64,000 nt of DNA from Rahnella sikkimica (GCF_002951615.1 NZ_CP019063.1:372001-436000), one strand, 5' to 3'; shown: positions 16,838-25,260, counted from the first letter of the stretch. Numbers and translations are program-made. Notes: generated from the letters alone by a model not told the origin.

Positions 16838-16969
16838 ATGGAATTAATCAGAAAACCGCTCGCGCTGGCGCTTGCCCTGCTGCTGTCACCCGTCTGCGTA
16901 AACGTCACCACCCTGCTGAACTACACCGATCATGAACCGCTGGGCGGCACGCGTACCCGTTTCATCAAT
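16838..16969 (+). pseudogene. N-terminal remnant of a probable TRAP-type (DctP) periplasmic binding protein
   Basis: An ATG opens a clear signal peptide ('MELIRKPLALALALLLSPVCVNV'). It is followed by 'TTLLNYTDHEPLGGTRTRFIN', which resembles the mature N-terminus of TRAP dicarboxylate-type binding proteins. Similarity stops near 16969. The frame then runs on as unrelated sequence into the 3' end of the opposing ABC ATPase gene (stop at 17077). There are no DctQ or DctM genes. The assignment to DctP rests on memory of the motif and needs a search; the truncated state is clear. Confidence 0.5.
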
Positions 16970-17004
16970 TTCCGGCCGACGCGTAACCGCCTGCCGGAAC
17001 GCCT

Positions 17005-17787
17005 TCAGATTCCGCTCACGGGTTGGATCACCGGATTTCCGGCACGGTCGGTGAGCACTTCAACTTTCACGCCGTAAGTCTTTTCAATCAGATTTTCCGT
17101 GACAACGTCACGCGGATGACCGGCTGCCTGAATTTTTCCGTGTGCCACCACCAGTAAATTATCGGCGTACTGACACGCCAGATTGAGATCGTGCAACACA
17201 ATGACCGTCACCCAATCCCGCGCGCGCGTTTCGCGGCGCACCAGATCCAGCAACGAAATCTGGTGTTTCAGATCTAACGCGCTGACCGGTTCATCCAGCA
17301 ACATGGCTTTGGGCTCACGCATCATGACCTGCGCGAACAGCACCATTTGCCGCTGACCGCCGCTTAACGAAGCGATATCACGCCCCGCCAGATGCGCAAT
17401 TCCCGCCTGTTCCAGCCGTTCCATGGCGGCGGCCAGGGTTTCATCATCGATGTGCAGCGAAAGCTTACCGAGCCGCCCGAGGACCACCACTTCCAGCACC
17501 GTCAGCGCGATATCGGCGGCGGTATCCTGCGGAAGATAGGCAAAGGTGTCCCGCCAGCCATGCAGGAATTTCCCGCGCGCTTTCCCCGGCAATAAAGTCT
17601 GCCCGGCAAACCTGACCTGCCCCTGAGCCAGCGCCAGTTCGCCAAACATCGCGTTCAGTAACGTGGTTTTACCGGTCCCGTTCGGGCCGATGATCACGTG
17701 AATTTTTCCGGCCTCAAGCTGCGTGCTGACCCCGGCAATAATGCTGCGCCCCTGCCGGTCGACGCCGACATTTTCCAGCTGGATCAT
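17005..17787 (-). CDS. ABC transporter ATPase, FecE/FhuC type
   Basis: This 260-residue ATPase is for a siderophore/cobalamin-class importer. Walker A is GPNGTGKTT (34-42), the signature LSGGQRQ is near 145, Walker B is 'AMLLDEP', and the switch His is in 'VLHDLN'. The start overlaps the permease stop by 4 bases, so the three-gene operon binding protein-permease-ATPase is coupled at its end. It energises uptake of a chelate across the inner membrane. Only one permease gene is present, so the permease is presumably a homodimer. Control is probably by Fur through the box near 20060. Confidence 0.93.
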   Translation of the reverse strand: MIQLENVGVDRQGRSIIAGVSTQLEAGKIHVIIGPNGTGKTTLLNAMFGELALAQGQVRFAGQTLLPGKARGKFLHGWRDTFAYLPQDTAADIALTVLEVVVLGRLGKLSLHIDDETLAAAMERLEQAGIAHLAGRDIASLSGGQRQMVLFAQVMMREPKAMLLDEPVSALDLKHQISLLDLVRRETRARDWVTVIVLHDLNLACQYADNLLVVAHGKIQAAGHPRDVVTENLIEKTYGVKVEVLTDRAGNPVIQPVSGI

Positions 17788-18824
17788 AAGCTCCTCCTGC
17801 GTGGTGCAAAAATCAGCCAGAGCAGGAACGGCACGCCCACAATCGCGGTCACAATCCCGACCGGGAACAACGCGCCGGGCACGATGGACTTCGATAACAC
17901 CGACGCCGCCGACAGCATCAGCGCGCCCGCCAGAACGGACATCGGCATTGCGAAACGCTGATCCTCTCCCACCACCATGCGGGCAATGTGCGGCGCAACC
18001 AGCCCGATAAACCCGATGACGCCGACAAAACTGGTCGCCGTCGCGGTCATCACCGCCACGATAATCAGGATTTTCATCCGCAACCTCCGCACGTTAACGC
18101 CGAGGCTCAGCGCGCGCATTTCACCCATACGCAGCGCCGCCAGTTTCCACGAATCTGCCATCAGCATCAGGCAACAGATCAGCGTGGTCGCCAGCGTCGG
18201 CCAGGTGGCTTTGGTCAGACTGCCGAACAGCCAGAATAAAATTTGCTGAGAAAGTTCAGGCGAGGACAAAAACTGGATCAGCGAAAGCAGCGACTGGAAC
18301 AGAAACAGCAGCGCAATCCCGCCCAGAATAATGGTTTCCGTTCTGACCGTTCGCATCGAGGCCAGCATGAACAGAAACAGCGCCGCAATCATCGAAAAGA
18401 GAAACGCGCCGATCGGCACAGAAATCATGGGATTCAGCCCGAATCCGCCAAATGCCAGACTCAGCGCTGCGCCAAATCCGGCCGCCGCTGCCATCCCTAA
18501 GGTGTACGGGCTGGCCATCGGGTTGTTGAGCAGCGTTTGCATCTGTGCGCCGCCTGCGCCCAGCGCGGCACCGACGACCAGCGCCATCAGCGCCATCGGC
18601 AAACGGAATTCACGCACGATGGCATCGGTCATGGCGGCGCGTTCGCCGATCCCGGTCAGCGAGCAGATCACCTCGGACGGCGACAGCATTGACGGGCCGG
18701 TGGCGATATCAAAGACCAGGCTGACAGCGGTGATCAGCAGAAACAGAAACACGTAGCGCCAGCGCTTACGTTCGCGCGCGCGATGCGCGGTAATCGCCTC
18801 GCGGCGGCCAGCAGAAGTCGTCAT
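17784..18824 (-). CDS. FecCD-family inner-membrane permease
   Basis: This 346-residue protein has about ten membrane segments and the FecCD hallmarks 'RLPMALMALVVGAALGAGGAQMQTLLNNPMASPYTLGMAAAAGFGAAL' and, late, 'GVIGFIGLVAPHIARMVVG', the ATPase-contacting region. A charged N-terminal tail of about 24 residues precedes the first helix. It works as a dimer with the ATPase of the next gene. A strong 10-bp hairpin in the gap before it (18850-18874) probably lowers expression relative to the binding protein, as is common in ABC operons. Confidence 0.93.
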   Translation of the reverse strand: MTTSAGRREAITAHRARERKRWRYVFLFLLITAVSLVFDIATGPSMLSPSEVICSLTGIGERAAMTDAIVREFRLPMALMALVVGAALGAGGAQMQTLLNNPMASPYTLGMAAAAGFGAALSLAFGGFGLNPMISVPIGAFLFSMIAALFLFMLASMRTVRTETIILGGIALLFLFQSLLSLIQFLSSPELSQQILFWLFGSLTKATWPTLATTLICCLMLMADSWKLAALRMGEMRALSLGVNVRRLRMKILIIVAVMTATATSFVGVIGFIGLVAPHIARMVVGEDQRFAMPMSVLAGALMLSAASVLSKSIVPGALFPVGIVTAIVGVPFLLWLIFAPRRRSL

Positions 18825-18849
18825 AAAAATTCCCTGTCAGAAAACGAAA

Positions 18850-18874
18850 GAAGCGCTGCTCATGGCAGCGCTTC
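18850..18874 (-). terminator. Intra-operon hairpin (attenuator or mRNA stabiliser)
   Basis: GAAGCGCTGC and GCAGCGCTTC form a perfect 10-bp stem with a 5-base loop between the binding-protein stop and the permease start. On the minus strand it is followed by an interrupted T-rich stretch, so it may partly terminate or protect the upstream message. Confidence 0.7.
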
Positions 18875-18895
18875 AGATGGAAGTCAGTGGTGTAA

Positions 18896-20014
18896 TCAGT
18901 CTTTCAGGCCAACCACGAACGTGCCTTCCGGCGTCACTGGCAGGTATTTTTTGTAGAAGTTCAGATAGTTCGCCAGCGGATCCAGGTCTTTAAACTGTTC
19001 CGGATACAGCTGTTTTGCCATGTACTGCACCATCGCAAAATCTGAAATCGTGCGCGACGCCCCCTGATACACGCCGAATAACTGCCCTTTCTGAATCGCC
19101 GGTAATTCGATCCAGCCACGACGGTTTTCAAAGCCTTTCAGCTTCGCGCGCGCTTCGGTTTTGCTGATGCCGACACCCATCGGTAAAGCCGCCGGGTTTT
19201 TGTTGTTTTCACGCCCGGAGATAAAAATAGCGTCCGGCTTTGAGGCCAGTACCTGCTCAGGGTTAATCGGGCCCCACCACTCGACAAACGGCGCAGCAAT
19301 GTTGTCACCCCCGGCGGCGGTCGCCATCGCGCCCCACATGTTCTTGCCGTAGGTGAAGGAGTATTCCTCCGGCCCTTTGTTACCGAATTCTACGTACACT
19401 TTCGGTTTAGGTTTGCCGGACGCGGCAATGCGGTCAGCCACATTTTTCAGCGACGACGCATACAATTCCGCCATTTCTTTCGCGCGCGCTTCCTGCCCGG
19501 TCAGTGTGCCTAACACACGGGTAGACGCGACGTGGCGCTCCACGGTCTGGGCATTGTAATCAATCACCACCACCGGAATGCCTTGTTTTTCAATACGCTG
19601 CACATCCCCGCCCAGCGACTTAAACTGCCAGTCGGCGAGCACCACCAGATCCGGATTCAGGCTCAGCACTTTCTCGACGGAGAAGCTTTGTGCCTCGACT
19701 TCCCCGACGTCCGGGATATTTTTCAGCGACGGACGGTGCGCAACGTGCAAATTCCAGTTAGCCGGCACCCAGCCTTCCCATGCCTCGCGTGAGATGCCCA
19801 CAACATGGTCATAAGCTTTTTCGCCGCCGACCGACATGTAATCTTCAAAGTAAAAACCCACCACCACACGTTTCGCCGGCAGATCGACTTTCACTTCGCG
19901 ACCAATCACGTCGGTCAGGGTTTTGATTTCAGCAACAGCTGAGGTGCTGGCAGCCAGCGTGGCAAAAGATAACGCGCAGGCGAGCAGGCGCAGTTTACAA
20001 GAATGAGTCGTCAT
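18896..20014 (-). CDS. Periplasmic iron-chelate-type binding protein
   Basis: This 372-residue protein has a signal peptide (1-28, ending AVA). The mature part starts 'EIKTLTDVIGREVKVDLPAKRVVVGFYFEDYMSVGG', typical of the FecB/FhuD/BtuF fold. Segments 'VEKVLSLNPDLVVLADW' and 'EQVLASKPDAIFISG' mark the two lobes. It captures a metal chelate in the periplasm and hands it to the permease and ATPase encoded downstream. It is longer than classical FecB or BtuF (about 270-300), with an extra 'WNLHVAHRPSLKNIPDVGEVE' region. A Fur box sits 36-56 bases upstream. The specific ligand (siderophore, haem or other) cannot be read from the sequence. Confidence 0.9.
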   Translation of the reverse strand: MTTHSCKLRLLACALSFATLAASTSAVAEIKTLTDVIGREVKVDLPAKRVVVGFYFEDYMSVGGEKAYDHVVGISREAWEGWVPANWNLHVAHRPSLKNIPDVGEVEAQSFSVEKVLSLNPDLVVLADWQFKSLGGDVQRIEKQGIPVVVIDYNAQTVERHVASTRVLGTLTGQEARAKEMAELYASSLKNVADRIAASGKPKPKVYVEFGNKGPEEYSFTYGKNMWGAMATAAGGDNIAAPFVEWWGPINPEQVLASKPDAIFISGRENNKNPAALPMGVGISKTEARAKLKGFENRRGWIELPAIQKGQLFGVYQGASRTISDFAMVQYMAKQLYPEQFKDLDPLANYLNFYKKYLPVTPEGTFVVGLKD

Positions 20015-20049
20015 GAATTTCAGTTTCCCCGAGCAAGTAGAACAATTTA

Positions 20050-20070
20050 AATGAAAATGATTATCAATTA
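20050..20070. promoter_or_regulatory. Fur box upstream of the binding-protein operon
   Basis: The bases read as AAATGAAAATGATTATCAATT, and the minus strand gives TTGATAATCATTTTC, a close Fur-consensus match. It lies about 40 bases from the start codon, overlapping the expected promoter. Confidence 0.8.
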
Positions 20071-20171
20071 TGTTTGACGCTTTTATTTACACAATTAAAC
20101 ATTTTCTTTCAAGTGTTTTAACACCTCCCTGCAAAACAACGACTCATAACTGAACCCACCTGTACATTTTC

Positions 20172-20200
20172 TTGACATAGGAATTTTATTACCCCATAAA
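20172..20200 (+). promoter_or_regulatory. Sigma-70 promoter of the PqiABC-type operon
   Basis: A perfect TTGACA (-35) at 20172-20177, a 17-base spacer and CATAAA (-10, 4 of 6) at 20195-20200 lie about 75 bases upstream of the lipoprotein start. Confidence 0.6.
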
Positions 20201-20203
20201 TGT

Positions 20204-20218
20204 ACCGTACTGTACGGT
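20204..20218. promoter_or_regulatory. TetR-type operator overlapping the PqiABC operon start
   Basis: ACCGTAC-T-GTACGGT is a perfect 15-base palindrome just downstream of the -10 element. The 10-mer ACTGTACGGT at 20209-20218 is identical to one in the TetR operator at 11630-11648, implying a shared repressor. Confidence 0.6.
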
Positions 20219-20273
20219 TTGATGAAAAAGCAAACTGACATCCCGCTGCATTTTTCAAAAGAAGGTAAGACGT

Positions 20274-20936
20274 ATGTCTGCGTTAACAAACGGCTATTCG
20301 CTGGCAGCTTTGATTTCTTTAGGTTTATTAACGGGGTGCGCGAGTACCCAGCCTGTGCCCTACACCGGGGTCACCTCTTCTTCCCAGATGAAACCTGATA
20401 CGCAGGATGAATCCGGGCATATCGCGTTCAGCTACAACACGCCGGTTGACTGGAATAAATATTCCCGCGCCATTGTGGATCCGGTGGTGATTTATCAGGG
20501 ATCGGATGCCCAGTTCGATGACGTTTCTCCTGAACAAAAACAACAACTGGCGGCGCACATGCAGCAGGTCTTCGGCAAAAGCGTGGCGGAACGGTTCCCG
20601 CTGACCAACGCCATCACGCCGGGCACCTTGCGCATTCGTCTGACGTTGACCGGCGCGGAAACCAGCACGCCGTTTGTCGGAACGTTCACCCGTTTTGACC
20701 TGATGGGCGGGCCGTACAACATCGTGCAGTCCATCCGCGGCAAACAAGGATCGTTTACCGGCTCGGTGAGTTATGCGGTGGAAATCTACGATGCACCGAC
20801 CAATCAGCTGCTCAAATCCTATATCTCCCGCCAGTACCCGAACTCACTGAATATCGGGGCGACTTTTGGCGCACTGAGTGCGGCAGAAACCGGGCTGGAG
20901 AAAGGCGCGGATCAGTTGCAGGAACAGCTGAAATAA
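20274..20936 (+). CDS. DUF3313-type lipoprotein
   Basis: This 220-residue protein has a lipoprotein signal (lipobox LLTGC, Cys about residue 22) and the DUF3313 pattern ('TGVTSSSQMKPD', 'WNKYSRAIVDPVVIY', 'LRIRLTLTGAETSTP', 'GSVSYAVEIYDAPTNQLL'). The function of the family is not established. It starts a likely five-gene operon (spacing 25 bases to the next start) with PqiA-like, PqiB-like and PqiC-like genes. A role in envelope lipid trafficking is therefore a reasonable inference. GAAGG gives the ribosome site. Confidence 0.85.
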   Translation: MSALTNGYSLAALISLGLLTGCASTQPVPYTGVTSSSQMKPDTQDESGHIAFSYNTPVDWNKYSRAIVDPVVIYQGSDAQFDDVSPEQKQQLAAHMQQVFGKSVAERFPLTNAITPGTLRIRLTLTGAETSTPFVGTFTRFDLMGGPYNIVQSIRGKQGSFTGSVSYAVEIYDAPTNQLLKSYISRQYPNSLNIGATFGALSAAETGLEKGADQLQEQLK

Positions 20937-20961
20937 CCGGCTGAATCAGAAAGGGCTCGTG

Positions 20962-21579
20962 ATGAAAATCTATCCGCAGCAAATCATCTGCAAACACTGC
21001 GACAGCCTGTATACCCGACAATCCGTGCGGCCCGGTGAGGCCGCGCACTGCCCGCGCTGCCGGGCGGTGTTGTATCGAGGAAGCTGGCTGAGTCTGGAAC
21101 AATGGTTTGCGCTCACGCTCACGGCGGCGCTGTTTTTTATCATCGCCAATGTTTTTCCGGTGCTGCAAATCGGCTTCCACGGTCAGTCGCAGGCGGCTAC
21201 GTTATGGCAAACCGCCATGGCGCTGGCGCACAGTTATGCGTCGCCGCTGGCCATTCCCGTCGCGCTGCTGATTATCGTCTGCCCGTGCCTGCAAATCCTG
21301 CTGCTCGGCTGGGTGTTATTTCATGCGTGCAGAAAAAAAACCGCCCCCGGCTTTGCCTCCGCCATGCGTTTGCTCGCCGGACTGGCACCGTGGAGCATGG
21401 CGGAAGTCGCGCTGCTGAGTATTCTGATTGCCGCCATCAAACTCTCCGGACTGGTTGAAATCACCACCGGCCCCGGCACCTGGGCGTTACTCGGGTTATG
21501 TCTGTTGTTACCGGTGATCAATCATCAGGATTTCCAGCCACTGTGGACACTCAAAACCCTCCGGGGCCCGCGCGAATGA
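20962..21579 (+). CDS. PqiA-family membrane protein, first half
   Basis: This protein of about 205 residues has an N-terminal CxxC pair set ('CKHCDSLYTR...CPRCRAVL') forming a zinc-ribbon-like module, then four membrane helices. It resembles one half of E. coli PqiA, which is a duplicated protein of about 417 residues. The ATG at 20962 is preferred over the GTG at 20959 because AAGGG is well spaced. PqiA/LetA-type proteins are thought to feed lipids to MCE tunnel proteins. It overlaps the second half by 4 bases (ATGATG), so the two halves are probably made together. Confidence 0.88.
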   Translation: MKIYPQQIICKHCDSLYTRQSVRPGEAAHCPRCRAVLYRGSWLSLEQWFALTLTAALFFIIANVFPVLQIGFHGQSQAATLWQTAMALAHSYASPLAIPVALLIIVCPCLQILLLGWVLFHACRKKTAPGFASAMRLLAGLAPWSMAEVALLSILIAAIKLSGLVEITTGPGTWALLGLCLLLPVINHQDFQPLWTLKTLRGPRE

Positions 21580-22196
21580 TGCCCGTTCAGGCTTTGCCGC
21601 AGGGGCTCGTCCGCTGCCACGTTTGCGGGCTGGTCTGCGAACAGGTTTCCGGCGTTCACCGCCTGCCGTGCCCGCGCTGTGATGCGGCGCTGCACCCGCG
21701 CCAGCCGGACAGCCGCAGCCAGTCCTGGGCTTTTCTGCTGACCGCCCTGCTGCTGTATTTACCCGCCAATTTGCTGCCGGTGATGTACAGCTCATATGCC
21801 GGTCACGGCAGCGAAAATACCCTTCTGGGCGGCATCGCGGAGTTTTGGGCGTCAGGTTCATACGGCGTCGCCACCGTGATTTTCATCGCCAGCATGGTCG
21901 TGCCTTGCACTAAATTCCTGATCCTCGGCGGGCTGCTGCTTGTCGCCGGAAAAGGCGACGCGAAAAGCCGTGTTCGCCGCGCACGCCTGTACCGCCTGAC
22001 GGAATATATCGGTTACTGGTCGATGCTCGACGTCATGGTCGTGGCACTGGTCGCCGCACTGGTGCAGTTCCCCGGTTTCAGCAGTGCCGAACCGCGCATC
22101 GGCATTGTCTTTTTTGGCGCAGTGGTGATGTTTACCCTGCTGGCCGCGATGAAGTTCGACCCGCGTTTGATTTGGGAAAATAACCAGAATGACTGA
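21576..22196 (+). CDS. PqiA-family membrane protein, second half
   Basis: About 206 residues from the ATG at 21576, which overlaps the previous stop; the upstream open frame back to 21498 is out of family. A CxxC...CxxC module ('CHVCGLVC...CPRCDAAL') is followed by four membrane helices, including 'LPANLLPVMY' and 'YWSMLDVMVVALV', the conserved PqiA signatures. Together with the preceding gene it makes a split PqiA. It overlaps pqiB by 8 bases. Confidence 0.88.
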   Translation: MMPVQALPQGLVRCHVCGLVCEQVSGVHRLPCPRCDAALHPRQPDSRSQSWAFLLTALLLYLPANLLPVMYSSYAGHGSENTLLGGIAEFWASGSYGVATVIFIASMVVPCTKFLILGGLLLVAGKGDAKSRVRRARLYRLTEYIGYWSMLDVMVVALVAALVQFPGFSSAEPRIGIVFFGAVVMFTLLAAMKFDPRLIWENNQND

Positions 22197-23784
22197 GCAC
22201 GTTTCTCCACCCCCTGAGATCACCCCGCGCCGCTGGCGTCCGTCGCTGGTCTGGCTGGTACCCGCCACCGCCGCCGTGATCGGGCTGTTTCTGTTCTTCC
22301 AGCTGTGGGCATCCGCCGGGCCGGAGATTTCGATTACCTTCCAGACCGCCAGCGGCTTGCAGGCTGGCAAAACCGAAGTGAAATACAAAGACGTCACCAT
22401 CGGCCTGGTGAAATCCATCATCCTCAGCCCGGACAGCCAGCGCGTACTCGTGACAGTGTCACTGATGAAAAATGCCGAAAGTCTGGCGAAAGCCGATACC
22501 CGATTTTGGGTCGTGCGCCCGCGCGTCGGCATGGGTGGCATTTCGGGTATTGATACCCTGCTTTCCGGCGCGTACATCAGCCTCGATACCGGCAAATCGG
22601 ACAAAACCGGCTCTGTTTTTCAGGGGCTGGAATCGCCACCGGCGGTCATCAACGGTATGCCCGGCAGGCAATTTGAAGTGGTGGCGGACGATCTCGGTTC
22701 GCTGGATATCGGTTCTGCCGTGTATTACCGCCGCGTGCCCGTGGGCCGGGTGTCATCTTACGCACTGCGCCCGGACGGCAAAGGCGTCAGCCTGAACGTG
22801 TTTATCGACGCGCCCTATGACCGTTTCGTCACGCCCGCCACCCGCTTCTGGAATGCCAGCGGGCTGGATTTATCCCTCGATTCCGAAGGATTACAGCTGA
22901 AAACGCAGACCATGGCGTCGGTCATTGCCGGCGGCATTGCCTTTGCCAACCCGCCGGACGCCAAAGCCGCCACCCCGTCACCGGATCTCAGCGTTTTTAC
23001 GCTGGCCGACGATCAGGCATCCGCGATGGCACCGCAGGACGGCACGCCGCAAATTCTTCAATTGCGTTTCCAGCAATCCTTACGCGGGATGAAAACCGGC
23101 GCGCCGGTGGAATTCTCCAGCGTGAAACTTGGCAAAGTGACGGCAATCGATCTGGATTACGAGCCTGCCGGTTCACGTTTTATCTCGGTGGTGACGATCG
23201 AGGTTTACCCGAACCGCTTAGGTCAGGTGCTGGAAAAACTGCCCAAACCGGAAAAAGACGCCCAGAAACAGGCCGCCGCTTTTCTGCGTGACATGGTGCA
23301 ACACGGCCTTCGCGCGCAGGCACGCACCGGGAATTTACTGACCGGTCAGCTGTATATTTCGCTCGATTTCATCCCGAATGCCGTGCCGGTTGCTTACGAT
23401 ATCAGCGCCAGACCGCTGCGCATTCCAACGCTGAATGGCGGATTTGATCACCTTCAGGAACAGCTGGCGACGCTCATCGGCAAGGTGTCGAAAATGCCCA
23501 TTGAGTCGATTGGCAATAATCTCAACGCCACGCTGGGCAATCTCAACCAGACGCTGATTCAGGTGAACAGACAGGTTCTGCCACAAACCACGCAGACACT
23601 GAGTACGATGAATCAGACCCTGACCACCGCCCAAACCTTGCTGGCGGAGGATTCGCCGCTGCTGCAAACGCTGGCTGAATTCCAGCGCACGTTGTATTCC
23701 CTGCGTACCCTGACCGGCCTGCTGATCCGTCAGCCGCAGGCACCGTTAACCGGCAGATCGGATGATCAAAAGGAACAGCCATGA
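22189..23784 (+). CDS. pqiB: PqiB-like MCE-domain lipid transport protein
   Basis: This 531-residue protein has a single N-terminal membrane anchor (about 20-42, 'SLVWLVPATAAVIGLFLFFQLW'). Three MCE domains follow (beginning near 'ISITFQTASGLQAGKTEVKYKDVTIG', 'GSAVYYRRVPVGRV' and 'MKTGAPVEFSSVKLGKVTAI'), then a long C-terminal helical section with repeated 'NLNQTL'. E. coli PqiB (546 residues) forms a hexameric periplasmic syringe between the membranes. The long helix tail is expected to make the tunnel. It is coupled by overlap on both sides. Confidence 0.95.
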   Translation: MTEHVSPPPEITPRRWRPSLVWLVPATAAVIGLFLFFQLWASAGPEISITFQTASGLQAGKTEVKYKDVTIGLVKSIILSPDSQRVLVTVSLMKNAESLAKADTRFWVVRPRVGMGGISGIDTLLSGAYISLDTGKSDKTGSVFQGLESPPAVINGMPGRQFEVVADDLGSLDIGSAVYYRRVPVGRVSSYALRPDGKGVSLNVFIDAPYDRFVTPATRFWNASGLDLSLDSEGLQLKTQTMASVIAGGIAFANPPDAKAATPSPDLSVFTLADDQASAMAPQDGTPQILQLRFQQSLRGMKTGAPVEFSSVKLGKVTAIDLDYEPAGSRFISVVTIEVYPNRLGQVLEKLPKPEKDAQKQAAAFLRDMVQHGLRAQARTGNLLTGQLYISLDFIPNAVPVAYDISARPLRIPTLNGGFDHLQEQLATLIGKVSKMPIESIGNNLNATLGNLNQTLIQVNRQVLPQTTQTLSTMNQTLTTAQTLLAEDSPLLQTLAEFQRTLYSLRTLTGLLIRQPQAPLTGRSDDQKEQP

Positions 23785-24365
23785 AACTTGCCCGAACCGT
23801 CAGCGCGGCATTTGCCCTGCTGGTTTTAACCGGCTGCGCGTCTTCCGCACCGCACTATTACACGCTGACTACCGCTGCCGCCGATGCCGTACCTGCGGAT
23901 GTCAGTCCCGCGCCTTTTGTACTGCGCCTGAAGCCGGTCAGCCTTGCGGAACGGCTCAATCAGCCGCAGCTGATGGTGCATCAGCGCAACGGCGAACTGC
24001 TGATGTCGGATAACGCACTCTGGGCTGCGCCGCTGCCCGAGGAGATCCGTGCGGCGCTGACCGCCCGGCTTGAACATTCTCTGAATACCACGGACATCGG
24101 TGCGCTGACGCCACCGGCAGACAAGCCGGTTATTGGCATTCGCGTGGCCGTTGATCAGTTCGACGTCTGGCAAGGTGAGAAAGCGACGATAGCCGCCACC
24201 TGGCAGCTGGATTTCGGCAATGAAAGCGGGCAACTCACCTGTCAGACGCAGCATCAGCGTGCAATACCGGGCAATACTCAGGCGCGCGTGATTATTCAGC
24301 AAAAACTGGTGCAGGACGTGGCAGACGACATCGCCGTTTCGGTTCTCCGGCACCGTTGCGGCTGA
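23781..24365 (+). CDS. pqiC: PqiC-like outer-membrane lipoprotein
   Basis: This 194-residue protein has lipobox LTGC and the PqiC/YmbA-type start 'CASSAPHYYTLT'. 'LRLKPVSLAERLNQPQLMVHQ' and 'WAAPLPEEIRAALTARLEHSL' follow, the ABC-type transport auxiliary pattern. PqiC forms an octameric ring on the inner face of the outer membrane that docks PqiB. It overlaps pqiB by 4 bases and is the last gene of the operon. Confidence 0.92.
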   Translation: MKLARTVSAAFALLVLTGCASSAPHYYTLTTAAADAVPADVSPAPFVLRLKPVSLAERLNQPQLMVHQRNGELLMSDNALWAAPLPEEIRAALTARLEHSLNTTDIGALTPPADKPVIGIRVAVDQFDVWQGEKATIAATWQLDFGNESGQLTCQTQHQRAIPGNTQARVIIQQKLVQDVADDIAVSVLRHRCG

Positions 24366-24466
24366 CTTTTTCGCAATGCTTACAGTGTAAAAACGGCCTG
24401 CGTCACATTATTTTTCAAAATGTTTTAATTCAATAAGTTAGAGGTATTGAAAAGCGTTAAGTTTTG

Positions 24467-24490
24467 TCAGTGCGGCTAAAAGCGCACTGA
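24467..24490 (+). terminator. Hairpin after pqiC
   Basis: TCAGTGCG and CGCACTGA pair across an 8-base loop about 100 bases after pqiC. The following T-run is weak, so it is a possible but not strong terminator. Confidence 0.45.
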
Positions 24491-24553
24491 TAGCGTGACT
24501 TTAAAACCTTTATAAAACAGTGGATTAACGCAATTTTTACACTTAGTTTTTAC

Positions 24554-24596
24554 TCAAGAACTATCTTGACCCATAAACATCACAAGATATATCTTG
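24554..24596. promoter_or_regulatory. Two tandem PadR-type operators
   Basis: TCAAGAACTATCTTGA (24554-24569) and CAAGATATATCTTG (24583-24596) share the pattern CAAGA-N4-TCTTG, with centres 28 bases apart. The padR gene begins 35 bases after the second. They most likely mediate autorepression, and perhaps control of the RND genes by readthrough. Confidence 0.7.
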
Positions 24597-24630
24597 AGGC
24601 CATTCCGGTTCATGGCAGAAGGCAAAACCG

Positions 24631-25122
24631 ATGACCCACTCAGGGCCCACCGCCCGCCGCAAAAGCAAGCTGTTTACGCGTCAGGAACTGACGTTATTTG
24701 TGCTGCATCTTATCCAGATCAACCCGGCACACGGTTATGAAATCATTAAAACTATCGAAGGCTATTCGATGGGCGCGTATATCCCCAGTCCCGGCGTGAT
24801 TTACCCGATTCTGACGCTGATCGTTGAAGAGGGTTTCGCTACCGCCACCGACATTGAAGGCGGTAAAAAACAGTTCACGATGACCTCTGCCGGTTCTGAA
24901 TTCCTGCTGCTCAAAAGAAAAGAAATTCGCGTTATTGAAGAAAAAATGAAAACGCGGGTCATTGAAAATAATCCCCCACCTGCGCCGGAACTGATTTATG
25001 CCATAGAGAATTTAAAAATCACGGTACGGGCTAAATCGTATAACGGAGAAATGACACCGGAGAAATACGCCAAAATTATTGAATACGTCAACGAAGCGAC
25101 ACGAAAGATTAACGAACTGTAA
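24631..25122 (+). CDS. PadR-family repressor of the RND locus
   Basis: This 163-residue winged-helix protein is similar in layout to the PadR at 9498-9980. Its core is 'TLFVLHLIQINPAHGYEIIKTIEGYSMGAYIPSPGVIYPILTLIVEEGFA' at about 22-71, and a C-terminal helical arm includes 'AIENLKITVRAKS'. AGAAGG is a good ribosome site. Two palindromes just upstream suggest autorepression. It precedes the adaptor gene of an RND pump by 138 bases in the same direction, so it is the probable local regulator. The inducer is unknown. Confidence 0.88.
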   Translation: MTHSGPTARRKSKLFTRQELTLFVLHLIQINPAHGYEIIKTIEGYSMGAYIPSPGVIYPILTLIVEEGFATATDIEGGKKQFTMTSAGSEFLLLKRKEIRVIEEKMKTRVIENNPPPAPELIYAIENLKITVRAKSYNGEMTPEKYAKIIEYVNEATRKINEL

Positions 25123-25260
25123 GACGCCTGTTTTCCAAAACCTGACATTTAGCATTTCGTTTAAATAAACCTGACGTAATCCTCACTGTTTTATTTCGAT
25201 AGAACGGCCAGGGATTCTTTTTGCCTTTTTTTTATTTCGTTATTATTTACGGACACCAAA

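Noticed and set aside
21498..21575. Upstream extension of the second PqiA-half gene
   Set aside because: It is out of frame with the family and antiparallel in content; the ATG at 21576 overlaps the previous stop neatly.
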